Below, piece after piece: positions 1 to 8,313 of a stretch of DNA of 43,179 bases. This stretch comes from an uncultured bacterium. GTDB lineage: Bacteria > Cyanobacteriota > Vampirovibrionia > Gastranaerophilales > Gastranaerophilaceae. Where the stretch lies: positions 1 through 43,179 of the forward strand of contig CASDPF010000014.1 in assembly GCA_949282215.1 (NCBI GenBank), given 5' to 3'. The translations under genes were made by a program, and so were the position numbers. Each line of letters opens with the position of its first letter. The first letter of the stretch is position 1. The notes below the pieces were generated by a model. It searched no databases. It saw nothing but the letters and a program-made list of their open reading frames with translations, and was not told where the DNA came from.

Positions 1-423
1 ACCCCAGATTGATGTCGCTTTTTCTATATATTCAGGATTATCTTTGTCTTGGTCTTCTACGTTCGCTACTCCGTATTTCTCCAAAAATTCTCCCATTGTC
101 GCACTTTCCAAATAATTCGTTGCATCTAATTCCGATACCATTATTTGGCCATCCGTATTTATTATTCCGTATTGATTTTTTAATATCCCATACTGTGTCA
201 GGCTTGTTCCTGTTAGTTTTTGTAATGTCTTATTCCCGTCTGCATCATATGTTGAAAACATTAATTCGGTCTCGCTTAAGGCATCCAAATACGCTGCACT
301 CGCTTCGCTTGTCTTGCTCGCCAATGACATCTTTGCTGTCGTTATTGTCTGGGATCGCAGTTCATTGTCCGACAGCCGTGCTGTTATACTTAGTAATCTC
401 GCTTGTGATGCACTTAAGCCCAT
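1..423 (-). CDS. Lineage-type hypothetical protein, N-terminal part (cut by window edge)
   Basis: The minus strand is open from an ATG at 423 to the left edge, giving 141 codons without a stop. The protein begins MGLSASQARLLSITARLSDN and continues as a polar, Ala/Thr/Ser-rich sequence. I recall this kind of start from hypothetical proteins of gut Melainabacteria, with no known function. An AAGGAA Shine-Dalgarno sequence sits a few bases before the ATG. There is no signal peptide. The opening helix, with an SQARLL stretch and a following N-E-L-R, loosely recalls axial-filament (flagellar rod/hook) N-termini, but that is only an impression. The C-terminal part lies outside the window. The plus-strand frame over the same bases is judged to be a shadow. 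Confidence 0.75.
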   Translation of the reverse strand, partial: MGLSASQARLLSITARLSDNELRSQTITTAKMSLASKTSEASAAYLDALSETELMFSTYDADGNKTLQKLTGTSLTQYGILKNQYGIINTDGQIMVSELDATNYLESATMGEFLEKYGVANVEDQDKDNPEYIEKATSIWG

Positions 424-525
424 AAATTTCCTTTTTGTCGACCTTTCCCGTAAATAAGTTACCACTACTTATATCGGTTAATGAAAGAAATATCTTTAAA
501 ATTTAATTAGTTTATTACAAATAAT

Positions 526-1845
526 TTACAATCTAACTCTATGCAAACCTGATGATATTACAGCAACCATTATCCAGAATATAAACTGAATTTGAGGTCT
601 AAAGAAAACTGTATCAACCATACCATGAACCATTAATGCTAAAATAGAAATTAGAGCAGACGCAACAAATATAACACATTTTATTTCAGAAGATTTTAAA
701 ATAAACCTTACAGACTCCTTGATTAGTACAATTAGAAAACCAAAAAATGCAACAAGAGCAAAAATACCGCTTTCAACAGCTGTTTCTAAAAATATGTTAT
801 ATGCACTTAGAGCATCAAATCCCGTACGCATATATAATCCGTAAATCTCTCTGAAATTTTTATTACCAACGCCAATCCCTAGCAGCCAATTATCTTTAAA
901 CATTTGAATTGAAGACTGATATACATTAAATCTAAAAGAATTTGAAGAATCCTGACGCATAGCAAAAATTGACAACACTCTAGCTCTTAAAGAGGAAACA
1001 AATAAAATTGCCGACGTAAAAATTGCAAAACAAAAAGCTATAAATGACAAATAAATTTTCTTATAATTCTTCCACAAATACTTTGCCGACACAGCAAAAA
1101 ATCCGGCAAAAATTACCAAACAGCCTAGATAAGAGCCTCTGCAGCCTGTCAAAAATAATGCAGCAACAGAAATCAAAGTTAAAAACAATGAAATTATTAA
1201 AGATTTTATTTTTTTCTCAACTGCGAAATAAGCACTAAGCCCAAACAAAGCCGGAAGTCCAGCTACAAAATATCCACCCAAAAGATTTGGATTGTATGGC
1301 TTCAAAGTTCCATACACACGAGTCATAACCTCTTCAGGATTTAAATTTGATACATCCTGCCAAGTAGAAATTTCTTCAACCTGAGCAAAATTTTGCAAAA
1401 AACCGATTACGCCTTCAAAACTTATGCATATCCCAATAGCAGCAAAAATATAAGGTATTTTATTTGTATTATTTTTTAAGTAATGAGCAACTGAAAGATA
1501 AAAACCTAAATAGGTAAAAGTCTTCATAAAACCCTTTAAGCTTAAAGCAAAAAGAGTTGAACCTGCAAGACTTATTATAACAATCATAAAGTAAGCCAAT
1601 AGCCATAATTCAAAGGTATTCGGCTCTAATTTTTCACCCTTGCAGGTAATCAATTTGATAGCAGTTAAAAATATCGTAATTAATGCAATAAACCCGATTC
1701 CATCTGATGATAACACAACAGATGAAAAAATTACTGCTAAAACAGACATGAAAATCAGTTTGTCAATGCTCTGCAAAAACAAACTGTTTTCATAAAAATA
1801 TTGCAATTTATTTTGAGTAAAATTTAATATATTATTGAATATCAT
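526..1845 (-). CDS. O-antigen ligase / IctB-family polytopic membrane protein
   Basis: 439 residues with about ten hydrophobic segments. The family is recognised from the periplasmic-loop region (about residues 300-350), which contains FRFNVYQSSIQMFKDN followed by LLGIGVGNKNF and then a conserved FDALSAYN. This arrangement is shared by cyanobacterial IctB proteins and the Wzy/WaaL O-antigen ligase superfamily (PF04932). A GCRGSYLG motif lies around residue 235. Likely role: transfer or polymerisation of a lipid-linked glycan at the inner membrane. The older bicarbonate-transport idea for IctB is unproven. The gene start overlaps the end of the upstream DUF4330 gene by 14 bp, so the two are probably cotranslated. 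A heptose kinase two genes upstream supports an envelope-glycan role. The exact substrate cannot be read from sequence. Confidence 0.8.
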   Translation of the reverse strand: MIFNNILNFTQNKLQYFYENSLFLQSIDKLIFMSVLAVIFSSVVLSSDGIGFIALITIFLTAIKLITCKGEKLEPNTFELWLLAYFMIVIISLAGSTLFALSLKGFMKTFTYLGFYLSVAHYLKNNTNKIPYIFAAIGICISFEGVIGFLQNFAQVEEISTWQDVSNLNPEEVMTRVYGTLKPYNPNLLGGYFVAGLPALFGLSAYFAVEKKIKSLIISLFLTLISVAALFLTGCRGSYLGCLVIFAGFFAVSAKYLWKNYKKIYLSFIAFCFAIFTSAILFVSSLRARVLSIFAMRQDSSNSFRFNVYQSSIQMFKDNWLLGIGVGNKNFREIYGLYMRTGFDALSAYNIFLETAVESGIFALVAFFGFLIVLIKESVRFILKSSEIKCVIFVASALISILALMVHGMVDTVFFRPQIQFIFWIMVAVISSGLHRVRL

Positions 1846-2383
1846 CGCTATGATTCATAATTTCAGAATCTGCACTTACCTGCAAATTAGAAACTGTCCC
1901 GTTAAACTTATAATCTTTACCCTCCAATGTGATAGGAAGCCCGATTTTTATTTTATTACCACCAACCACAGCTCCGTCTTTGGTAATCTTTGCAACATCA
2001 GTTAAAGAAACTAATATATCATACACATTAGACTGAGAAGGATCTTCTACAACCAAAACTGTTTTATTATCGTTATTTGTGGAAGTAGTCAATCTTGGCA
2101 ATACAACCTTTCTTTTTTCAGTCTTAACTGAAACTATTTCCAAGTCTGAATATGGCACATTTCTTATACTTATAAAAGTAGTATCACCTTTTTTTATAGG
2201 CAAATCCTGACCAGTATAAGTTATACCGCGGATAAATACATCAAAATTAATCTGAGATGTCGCTTCAATCTGTTTCGATGCGGTTTGTCTGAAATTCTTA
2301 TAAGTAATAAAACCGACAATTAATGCTAAAACTATACCGATAAGAATAATAAAATCGACCGCTTTGAATTTTAATTTTTCCAT
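1832..2383 (-). CDS. DUF4330-like single-pass membrane protein
   Basis: 183 residues. A short basic N-terminus (MEKLKFKAVDF) is followed by one hydrophobic segment at about 10-30 and then a beta-rich domain predicted to lie outside the membrane. This layout matches the DUF4330 family common in Cyanobacteria, whose function is unknown. It lies 12 bp downstream of the heptose kinase gene and overlaps the O-antigen-ligase-like gene, so it is probably part of an envelope operon. A GGAG-type ribosome binding site (from AGAGGAGAATG) precedes the start. An accessory role in polysaccharide assembly or export is only an inference from neighbours. Confidence 0.7.
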   Translation of the reverse strand: MEKLKFKAVDFIILIGIVLALIVGFITYKNFRQTASKQIEATSQINFDVFIRGITYTGQDLPIKKGDTTFISIRNVPYSDLEIVSVKTEKRKVVLPRLTTSTNNDNKTVLVVEDPSQSNVYDILVSLTDVAKITKDGAVVGGNKIKIGLPITLEGKDYKFNGTVSNLQVSADSEIMNHSDDIQ

Positions 2384-2395
2384 AACATTCTCCTC

Positions 2396-3400
2396 TTAGA
2401 GTTTTTCAACAGCAGAAAGAAGATTTTCTACCGTAGTTGTTGCACAGCCGTATTGTCTTACGACAATACTTGCGGCAACATTTCCTATGATTGCGGCATA
2501 AGCCGGATCTGCACCTGTTGCAAGTGCTAATGTATACACTGCAGTAACCGTATCTCCGGCACCTGTAACATCAAAAACCTCTGACTTATTAAATACCGGA
2601 ATCTTCGTATATTTTTTATCTGGCTCCGCTACAAACATTCCATCCGCCCCGCAGGTTATAAGGATAGCTTTTGCGAATGTTTTATATAGTAATTTATCAC
2701 CTGCATGTTTTAAATCATCTTCCGATTCTATTGCAAAACCAACCGACTTTTGGGTATCTGGAAGATTTGGAGTCATAGATGTAACATCTTTATATTTTTC
2801 TAAATCTTTTTGTGCATCTACAACTATAACTTTGTCATAAATATTCGCCAACTCAATTGAGCGTTTTATTATCTTATCAGTTAAAGTCCCTATATGATAA
2901 TCTGATAATATAATTGCATCATGCTCTGTTATAGCTTTTTCAATTTCTGCAAGAACTTTATTCTCAGTCTCAACAGAAATCTTTGAATTTGTCTGTCTGT
3001 CAACTCGTACAATCTGTTGAGTAATTGAGGTTGTAATAGAACCCGAAATACGTGTTTTTGTTGTAGTCTTTCTGGTTGGATCCTTTATAATATGCTCACA
3101 ATTAATTCCCGCCTTTTCAAAAGTTTCTAAAAGCTGTCCTGCCTGATAATCATCCCCTATTACACCAATAACACTGACATTTCTTCCGTTTAAAGTTGCA
3201 ACGTTATGAGCAGCATTAGATGCACCTCCAAGAATTAGTTTTGTATAAGTATGCTGTAAAATTAAAACAGGTGCCTCTCTCGAAATTCTCTCGGCATCCC
3301 CGTATATCATCTCATCAAGTGCCAAATCTCCAATTACAAGGACTTTTGGCTCAGCAAGCTTTTTAATATGATATATGAGTTTTTCTTTATCAATCTTCAT
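2396..3400 (-). CDS. rfaE1: D-glycero-beta-D-manno-heptose-7-phosphate kinase (RfaE domain I)
   Basis: 334 residues, the usual size for the stand-alone kinase half of HldE. It is a PfkB/ribokinase-family protein. The N-terminal sugar-binding motif GDLALDEMIYGDAERISREA is followed by GGASNAAHNVATLNG at about 57-71. The C-terminal signature DVTGAGD ends in the catalytic Asp at about 283. The reaction is phosphorylation of heptose-7-phosphate at C1 on the path to ADP-heptose for LPS inner core. No nucleotidyltransferase domain is fused here, so that step must be encoded elsewhere. The gene lies between a metallophosphoesterase gene and DUF4330 on the same strand. Other PfkB sugar kinases are possible, but the GDxxxDxxxxGxxxRISxEAP signature is typical of RfaE. 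Confidence 0.85.
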   Translation of the reverse strand: MKIDKEKLIYHIKKLAEPKVLVIGDLALDEMIYGDAERISREAPVLILQHTYTKLILGGASNAAHNVATLNGRNVSVIGVIGDDYQAGQLLETFEKAGINCEHIIKDPTRKTTTKTRISGSITTSITQQIVRVDRQTNSKISVETENKVLAEIEKAITEHDAIILSDYHIGTLTDKIIKRSIELANIYDKVIVVDAQKDLEKYKDVTSMTPNLPDTQKSVGFAIESEDDLKHAGDKLLYKTFAKAILITCGADGMFVAEPDKKYTKIPVFNKSEVFDVTGAGDTVTAVYTLALATGADPAYAAIIGNVAASIVVRQYGCATTTVENLLSAVEKL

Positions 3401-3454
3401 AAGACTACTCTATATTTCAATGGTAACTTAACACAAACAAAATTTATAATCAAA

Positions 3455-4192
3455 TCACATATGCCTGATTAACGGCACAAGAAGCTGATCTGCAATTTGG
3501 TCGCAACCTTCAAATTCTCTTACTCTCATCAATTCAGAAGCAGTTTTAAAGTCATAATCAATTTCTTTATGAGTAACAGTAAAAGCTCCATTATCAAAAT
3601 CAATAATAGCATAACAAGCTTTTGGAACACCGGTCATTGGTCTTCCCACACTACCCACATTTACAACTGTTTGTTTTGTTAAAGTTTGGTACCCGCAAGG
3701 GACATGCGTATGTCCGCATAAAATTAAATCAGCAATTTCACCTTCTATCATTTCCTGAACTTCTGATAGTTTCATATTAGGTAAAATATCTTCGTTCATT
3801 CTTCTTGGAGAGCCATGCACTAAAAGAACGGATACACCTTCTACCATCATTTCTTTTCTCGGTGGTAAAGATTTTAAAAAATCCTTTTTATCCTGCTCTA
3901 TAATATCATTATCATCAAGAAGAGCATTTGCCATAACAGGCATTTTTTGCTGTAATTTGTTATAGATATCCAAAGTAAAATCAGCAATCAGTTTATCTGT
4001 ATTTCCTTGAATTATGGTCCAGTCATAGCCGTGCTCCATTATGTATGATAAAACCATTCTCGGTTGAGGCCCTGCCATAGCTAAATCACCTAAACACCAA
4101 ATTTTATCACATTTCTCTTTGGAAATATCCATAATCACACTTTCTAAAGCTTGAAAATTTCCATGAATATCTGATATTACAGCAACTCTCAT
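3455..4192 (-). CDS. Metallophosphoesterase (YfcE-like calcineurin fold)
   Basis: 245 residues with all five motifs of the calcineurin-like phosphoesterases: SDIHGN (8-13), GDLA, GNTD, HGSP, and GHTHVP followed by NVGSVG. These bind two metal ions. Length and order fit the YfcE/MJ0936-like group, which act on phosphodiesters. The real substrate is unknown. The start is supported by AGAGAGGA just upstream. Divergently transcribed from ispG. It heads the minus-strand run containing the heptose kinase gene, with a 54-bp gap between them. Confidence 0.85.
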   Translation of the reverse strand: MRVAVISDIHGNFQALESVIMDISKEKCDKIWCLGDLAMAGPQPRMVLSYIMEHGYDWTIIQGNTDKLIADFTLDIYNKLQQKMPVMANALLDDNDIIEQDKKDFLKSLPPRKEMMVEGVSVLLVHGSPRRMNEDILPNMKLSEVQEMIEGEIADLILCGHTHVPCGYQTLTKQTVVNVGSVGRPMTGVPKACYAIIDFDNGAFTVTHKEIDYDFKTASELMRVREFEGCDQIADQLLVPLIRHM

Positions 4193-4264
4193 TATTCTAT
4201 ATCCTCTCTTTTCATATTTATATTTTTATTAATTAAAATTAAGCCCTACAAATTTTATTTGTGC

Positions 4265-4276
4265 TAACATGATTAT
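4265..4276 (+). promoter_or_regulatory. Extended -10 promoter placing the start of ispG mRNA at the ATG
   Basis: TGC followed by TAACAT (4265-4270) forms an extended -10 element. Exactly 6 nt separate it from the ispG ATG, and no Shine-Dalgarno sequence is present. The transcript may be leaderless. Confidence 0.4.
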
Positions 4277-5332
4277 ATGATAAACAGAAGAAAATCAAAA
4301 GAAATTTCAATAGGAAATGTTAAAATAGGAAATAATAATCCTATCAGCGTTCAATCTATGTGTAACACTGACACAAGAGATATCTCAACGACTTGCAGAC
4401 AAATAGATGAGCTTTCTGATAAAGGGTGTGAAATCGTAAGGCTAGCAGTCCTTAACTCTGAGGCTGCCGATGCAATAAAAGATATCGTTAAGAAAACTAA
4501 TGTACCGCTTGTCGCTGATATTCATTTCGATTACAAACTTGCAATCAAATGTATAAATAACGGAATTAATGCACTCAGACTAAATCCGGGTAATATCGGA
4601 AAACGAGAGAATGTGGAAGCGGTTGTAAGACTTGCAAAACAGCAAAATATACCGATACGTATCGGCGTAAATGCAGGCTCGCTTGAAAAAGAACTGCAAG
4701 ATATGGATATTCCGCTTGCTGAAAAAATGGTCTTGAGTGCAATGAAACATATTCAAATTCTCGAAGATTTAAATTTTGATTTGATAAAAGTTTCACTTAA
4801 ATCCTCAGATGTTTTAACTACAATTGAGGCATACAGATCCATTGCAGAAAAAATCCCGTATCCGCTGCACTTAGGTGTAACAGAAGCAGGCACTTTAAGA
4901 GGTGGACTAATTAAGTCATCTGTCGGGTTAGGAACGCTTTTGGCCGAAGGAATAGGCGATACAATAAGAGTTTCACTTACTGAAAATCCAGTAGAAGAAG
5001 TAAGTGCCGGATTTGATATTTTAAAAAGTTTAAATTTAAGAGAAAGAGGAGTAAACTTTGTATCTTGTCCGACCTGCGGCAGAACGCAAATTGATTTAAT
5101 TTCATTAGCTAAAAAAGTTGAAGAAAGATTTAAAGATTTACCTTATCCAATAACTATTGCGACAATGGGATGTGCTGTTAACGGACCGGGAGAGGCTAAA
5201 CATGCAGATTTTGGTATCGCAGGCGGCGTAAATGAAGGTCTTGTTTTCAAAAAAGGTGAAATTGTTGCTAAAGTTCCTGAAAATATGCTTCTTGAAAAAT
5301 TAGAAGAAATTATAAGAAAATCATACAAATAA
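4277..5332 (+). CDS. ispG: 4-hydroxy-3-methylbut-2-enyl-diphosphate synthase IspG (GcpE)
   Basis: 351 residues. IspG is an iron-sulfur enzyme of the MEP pathway that converts MEcPP to HMBPP for isoprenoid synthesis. Seen: the TIM-barrel start with QSMCNTDTRD, ADIHFDY and RLNPGNIG, then the C-terminal cluster-binding region with SCPTCGR (two Cys) and MGCAVNGPGEAKHADFGIAG (third Cys plus a conserved Glu). Length matches the short bacterial type without the plant-type insertion. There is no ribosome binding site. The first ATG lies 6 nt after a -10-like hexamer. Divergent from the metallophosphoesterase gene. No other MEP-pathway gene is nearby. Confidence 0.95.
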   Translation: MINRRKSKEISIGNVKIGNNNPISVQSMCNTDTRDISTTCRQIDELSDKGCEIVRLAVLNSEAADAIKDIVKKTNVPLVADIHFDYKLAIKCINNGINALRLNPGNIGKRENVEAVVRLAKQQNIPIRIGVNAGSLEKELQDMDIPLAEKMVLSAMKHIQILEDLNFDLIKVSLKSSDVLTTIEAYRSIAEKIPYPLHLGVTEAGTLRGGLIKSSVGLGTLLAEGIGDTIRVSLTENPVEEVSAGFDILKSLNLRERGVNFVSCPTCGRTQIDLISLAKKVEERFKDLPYPITIATMGCAVNGPGEAKHADFGIAGGVNEGLVFKKGEIVAKVPENMLLEKLEEIIRKSYK

Positions 5333-5416
5333 TCCATCCTTTTTTTATGTAAAGAAATTATAATATACTTGTAACTGTTCAAAAATGTATTATTATAATA
5401 TATAATGAGGTGTATT

Positions 5417-5728
5417 ATGAAAAAAAGTTTAGTTTTAAGTGCAATTATGTTAATGAGTGCCGTTCCGTCATTTGCAGGAGTCGACATCCATGAAACAACA
5501 AGTCCTCAATATTTATATAACGGGGGATATTCCAGTGAAGCAATTAAATTAATTCAATATAATAAAGCTTATTCAAATGGTGAAAACCTAAGAGCGGAAG
5601 AAGAAGCTAAAGCTAATAGTAAACCGTTTATATCTAAGTTTTTAGATTATCTTGATCCTAGCAGAGATGACGGAAGATTCTTTACCAGAGATTTAGAGTT
5701 ATCAACTCCTAATTATGAAGATTTATAA
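5417..5728 (+). CDS. Small exported hypothetical protein
   Basis: 103 residues from the ATG at 5417. This start is chosen because an AGGTG ribosome binding site precedes it and because it puts a clean signal peptide first (MKKSLVLSAIMLMSAVPSFAG, cleavage after SFA). An upstream in-frame ATG at 5405 would add four residues. The mature part is polar and about 80 residues long, with acidic and Lys-rich stretches and no recognised domain. Its end overlaps the next gene by 14 bp, so translation of the two is probably coupled. Together with the TPR and glycosidase genes downstream it appears to form an operon of exported proteins. Confidence 0.7.
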   Translation: MKKSLVLSAIMLMSAVPSFAGVDIHETTSPQYLYNGGYSSEAIKLIQYNKAYSNGENLRAEEEAKANSKPFISKFLDYLDPSRDDGRFFTRDLELSTPNYEDL

Positions 5729-6383
5729 GATTAAACTTGTTATAATTCTCTTTATTGCTTTCATAATCACCGTTACTTGCAATGTCCAAGCCTATGCATT
5801 GCAAAAGGGTTCTTTGGAATACTTGGAAAACAGATTCGATTATTCAACACTTAATCCTTCTGAGTTTATCCAACTGGGAGATAAATACTTTGAACAAGCT
5901 ATTAATGAAACAAATAAAATAACCCGAAACCGTTTATTTAGATATGCAATGGGAAATTATTTTTTAAGTTCAAAAGCAGACCCGAAAAATGTTTATCCAT
6001 ATGTTCAATTGGGTAGAATTTATGACAAAATGAATATAAATACTCTTGCGAAAGAATCTTTTTACAAAGCAACAAACCTTGATTATTATAATCCTTATGC
6101 AAATTTCTATTTTGGAGAATATTATTACGACAGAAGAGACTACAATCGAGCTTTAAGGTATTATATAATTTCATACCAAAACGGATATGAAAATAATTTT
6201 GAGACAGCTGTAAAAATCGCAAATATTTATGAAAAACTCGGAGACCTTATAAATGCAAAAGATTTTTACAATAAATCAGCAGAACTTAATCCAGAAAAGG
6301 CAGCTGAATTTCAAAAAAAATTACAACAGATAGACAGTTTAAAATATGACGAATCCGAATATTATTATATCATTAGGGAGTAA
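5715..6383 (+). CDS. Exported tetratricopeptide-repeat protein
   Basis: 222 residues. An N-terminal hydrophobic segment (about 6-26) ends in NVQAYA and could be a signal peptide or anchor. It is followed by about four TPR-like helical pairs, for example VYPYVQLGRIYDKMNINTLA, YANFYFGEYYYDRRDYNRAL and NIYEKLGDLINAKDFYNKSA. TPRs usually act as protein-binding scaffolds, here probably in the periplasm. It overlaps the preceding exported gene and is followed 2 bp later by the glycosidase gene, so it may assist that enzyme. The partner is not known. Confidence 0.75.
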   Translation: MKIYKIKLVIILFIAFIITVTCNVQAYALQKGSLEYLENRFDYSTLNPSEFIQLGDKYFEQAINETNKITRNRLFRYAMGNYFLSSKADPKNVYPYVQLGRIYDKMNINTLAKESFYKATNLDYYNPYANFYFGEYYYDRRDYNRALRYYIISYQNGYENNFETAVKIANIYEKLGDLINAKDFYNKSAELNPEKAAEFQKKLQQIDSLKYDESEYYYIIRE

Positions 6384-6385
6384 AA

Positions 6386-8281
6386 ATGAAGCTTAGTAAA
6401 ATATTTACGGCAATAACATTATTTATAGTAACAGGGACGCAAATAGCATTAGCAGCAAATAATAATAACCTGCTAGAACCTTATACCTTAAAAAAGGGGG
6501 AGATTCTTTTTAATCAATCCAAACGAGCCGTAGATGCAGTAAATCCTACTCCTTATTCAAATAAAGCCGGCAGCTTTTTCCCTGGGGCAAGAGGCTCTAA
6601 TCAACTTGTAATTTATACTCACGACTACGGAGAACGGACTCATACAAATGAATTCGGAACAGAAGCTATAATTGAAGGAAATACCGTTACAGACTTAAGC
6701 GGAGCTGATTCTTTTATACCAGAAAACGGTGCAGTAATAAGCGGACATGGCACCGCAAAAAATTGGATAACAGCAAATATAACTGTCGGGACAAAAATAT
6801 ATTATGATGAAATTTCAGGCGTAATTACCACATTCACAACCTCTGACAGTTTAATATTTGAAGCCCAGCATAAAATTACTGAAGCCAAAAATATGATTAG
6901 CTATTATAAAAGTAAAAATAAAGACTATGATATGACATCTCCTGAAGATTACATAAAAGATGCAGAATCATACTTAAAAAAAGCGGAAAAAAATCCGCAG
7001 GAAATACAAAAATATTCTCAATTAGCTATAAAATCAGCTAATGCTGCATTAAAAAGCGTTATACCATTTAAAAATACAGAATTCAAAGGAGTTTGGCTCA
7101 GACCAACCGAAACAAGCGAATCTGCAATTATTAATTCGGTTCGAAAAATTAAAAATTCAGGTATTGATAATGTCTTTATCGAAACTTATTTCCATGGGCG
7201 TACTATTTTCCCAAGCAAAACAATGGAAAAATATGGATTTATATCTCAAAATGAAAAATTCAACGGAATAGATCCACTTAAAATATGGATAAGGGAAGCA
7301 CATAAAAATAATATCAAAGTACACATCTGGTTTGAGACATTCTATGTCGGAAATCAAAACCCGAATACTAATCCGCAAAATATACTTGCTGTAAAACCTG
7401 CCTGGGGAAACAGAACAAAGCAGTTTTATGAATCAGCTTCTGCTACTCCATCAGTATCAGAACATAACGGATATTTTATAGATCCGGCAAATCCTGAAGT
7501 TCAAAAGTTTCTGGAAGAATTACTTACCGAAATTATTACCACCTACAAACCGGATGGAATAAACTTAGATTACATAAGATATCCTCAAGCAGTCAGTAAC
7601 GCTACTGTAAGCAACTGGGGATATACCGAATTTGCGAGAAGCGAATTCTATTCAAAATATGGAAAAGACCCTGTGAACATAGATAATAAAGATCCACTAT
7701 GGCAACAGTGGGGTAATTATAGAAGACAAAAAATTAACGACTTTGTTGCCAAAATAGGTAAACTAGGACGAGCTAATAAAATATATGTTAGTGCTGTAAT
7801 ATTTCCAGATATCAAAGGAGCTTATTATTCAAAACTTCAAAACTGGCAATATTGGTCTGTAAACAACTTAATTGACGGATTTACTCCGCTATTTTTGACC
7901 TGCAATGCAAAAACTCTAAATTCAATGGTCACAGAAGTCTTGCAGCATAAAGCCGCGAATACGGATTTATTTGCCGGATTATTTGTAACTTTTATGGGCG
8001 GAAGCGAAGAAGATCTTATAAGAGAAATCCATGAGACCAGAAAGCTTGATATTAACGGAGTAATTTTATTTGACTTTGCACATTTAGACGATAAATATAT
8101 AAACGCTATTTCTACAAGAGTATTCAGTTCAAAAACAAAAGACACAACAACCACAACATCAACATCTGCAACACTACCGAAAATTGATACAAAACAAGAT
8201 GTTTATCAGAATATTCCAAAAACTCCTGCTCAGCCGACATTAACCCCATCTAAGAAAAAAGAAAAAGGCTGGTTCAAGTAA
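6386..8281 (+). CDS. Secreted family-10-like glycosyl hydrolase (DUF187/GHL10) with N-terminal beta domain
   Basis: 631 residues. A signal peptide ending at about residue 24 (IALAA) is followed by a beta-rich region (about 40-160). That region contains AVISGHGTAKNWI, a pattern resembling phosphodiester-glycosidase-like domains. A Lys-rich helical linker spans about 165-225. The DUF187/GHL10 TIM barrel starts at about residue 231 with EFKGVWLRPTE. Within it are VHIWFETFYVG and GINLDYIRYP, the usual strand-end motifs with acidic residues. The C-terminus is Thr/Pro-rich. Members hydrolyse polysaccharides, possibly peptidoglycan or envelope glycans. The substrate here is unknown. The gene starts 2 bp after the TPR gene, preceded by AGGGAG. 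Confidence 0.85.
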   Translation: MKLSKIFTAITLFIVTGTQIALAANNNNLLEPYTLKKGEILFNQSKRAVDAVNPTPYSNKAGSFFPGARGSNQLVIYTHDYGERTHTNEFGTEAIIEGNTVTDLSGADSFIPENGAVISGHGTAKNWITANITVGTKIYYDEISGVITTFTTSDSLIFEAQHKITEAKNMISYYKSKNKDYDMTSPEDYIKDAESYLKKAEKNPQEIQKYSQLAIKSANAALKSVIPFKNTEFKGVWLRPTETSESAIINSVRKIKNSGIDNVFIETYFHGRTIFPSKTMEKYGFISQNEKFNGIDPLKIWIREAHKNNIKVHIWFETFYVGNQNPNTNPQNILAVKPAWGNRTKQFYESASATPSVSEHNGYFIDPANPEVQKFLEELLTEIITTYKPDGINLDYIRYPQAVSNATVSNWGYTEFARSEFYSKYGKDPVNIDNKDPLWQQWGNYRRQKINDFVAKIGKLGRANKIYVSAVIFPDIKGAYYSKLQNWQYWSVNNLIDGFTPLFLTCNAKTLNSMVTEVLQHKAANTDLFAGLFVTFMGGSEEDLIREIHETRKLDINGVILFDFAHLDDKYINAISTRVFSSKTKDTTTTTSTSATLPKIDTKQDVYQNIPKTPAQPTLTPSKKKEKGWFK

Positions 8282-8313
8282 TTTTATCTTTATGCTAACA
8301 TCATATCTGGAAT

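Noticed and set aside
9-425. Plus-strand open frame of 138 codons
   Set aside because: It is the shadow of the truncated minus-strand gene, whose product starts MGLSASQARLL and has a ribosome binding site. The plus product has no sensible features.
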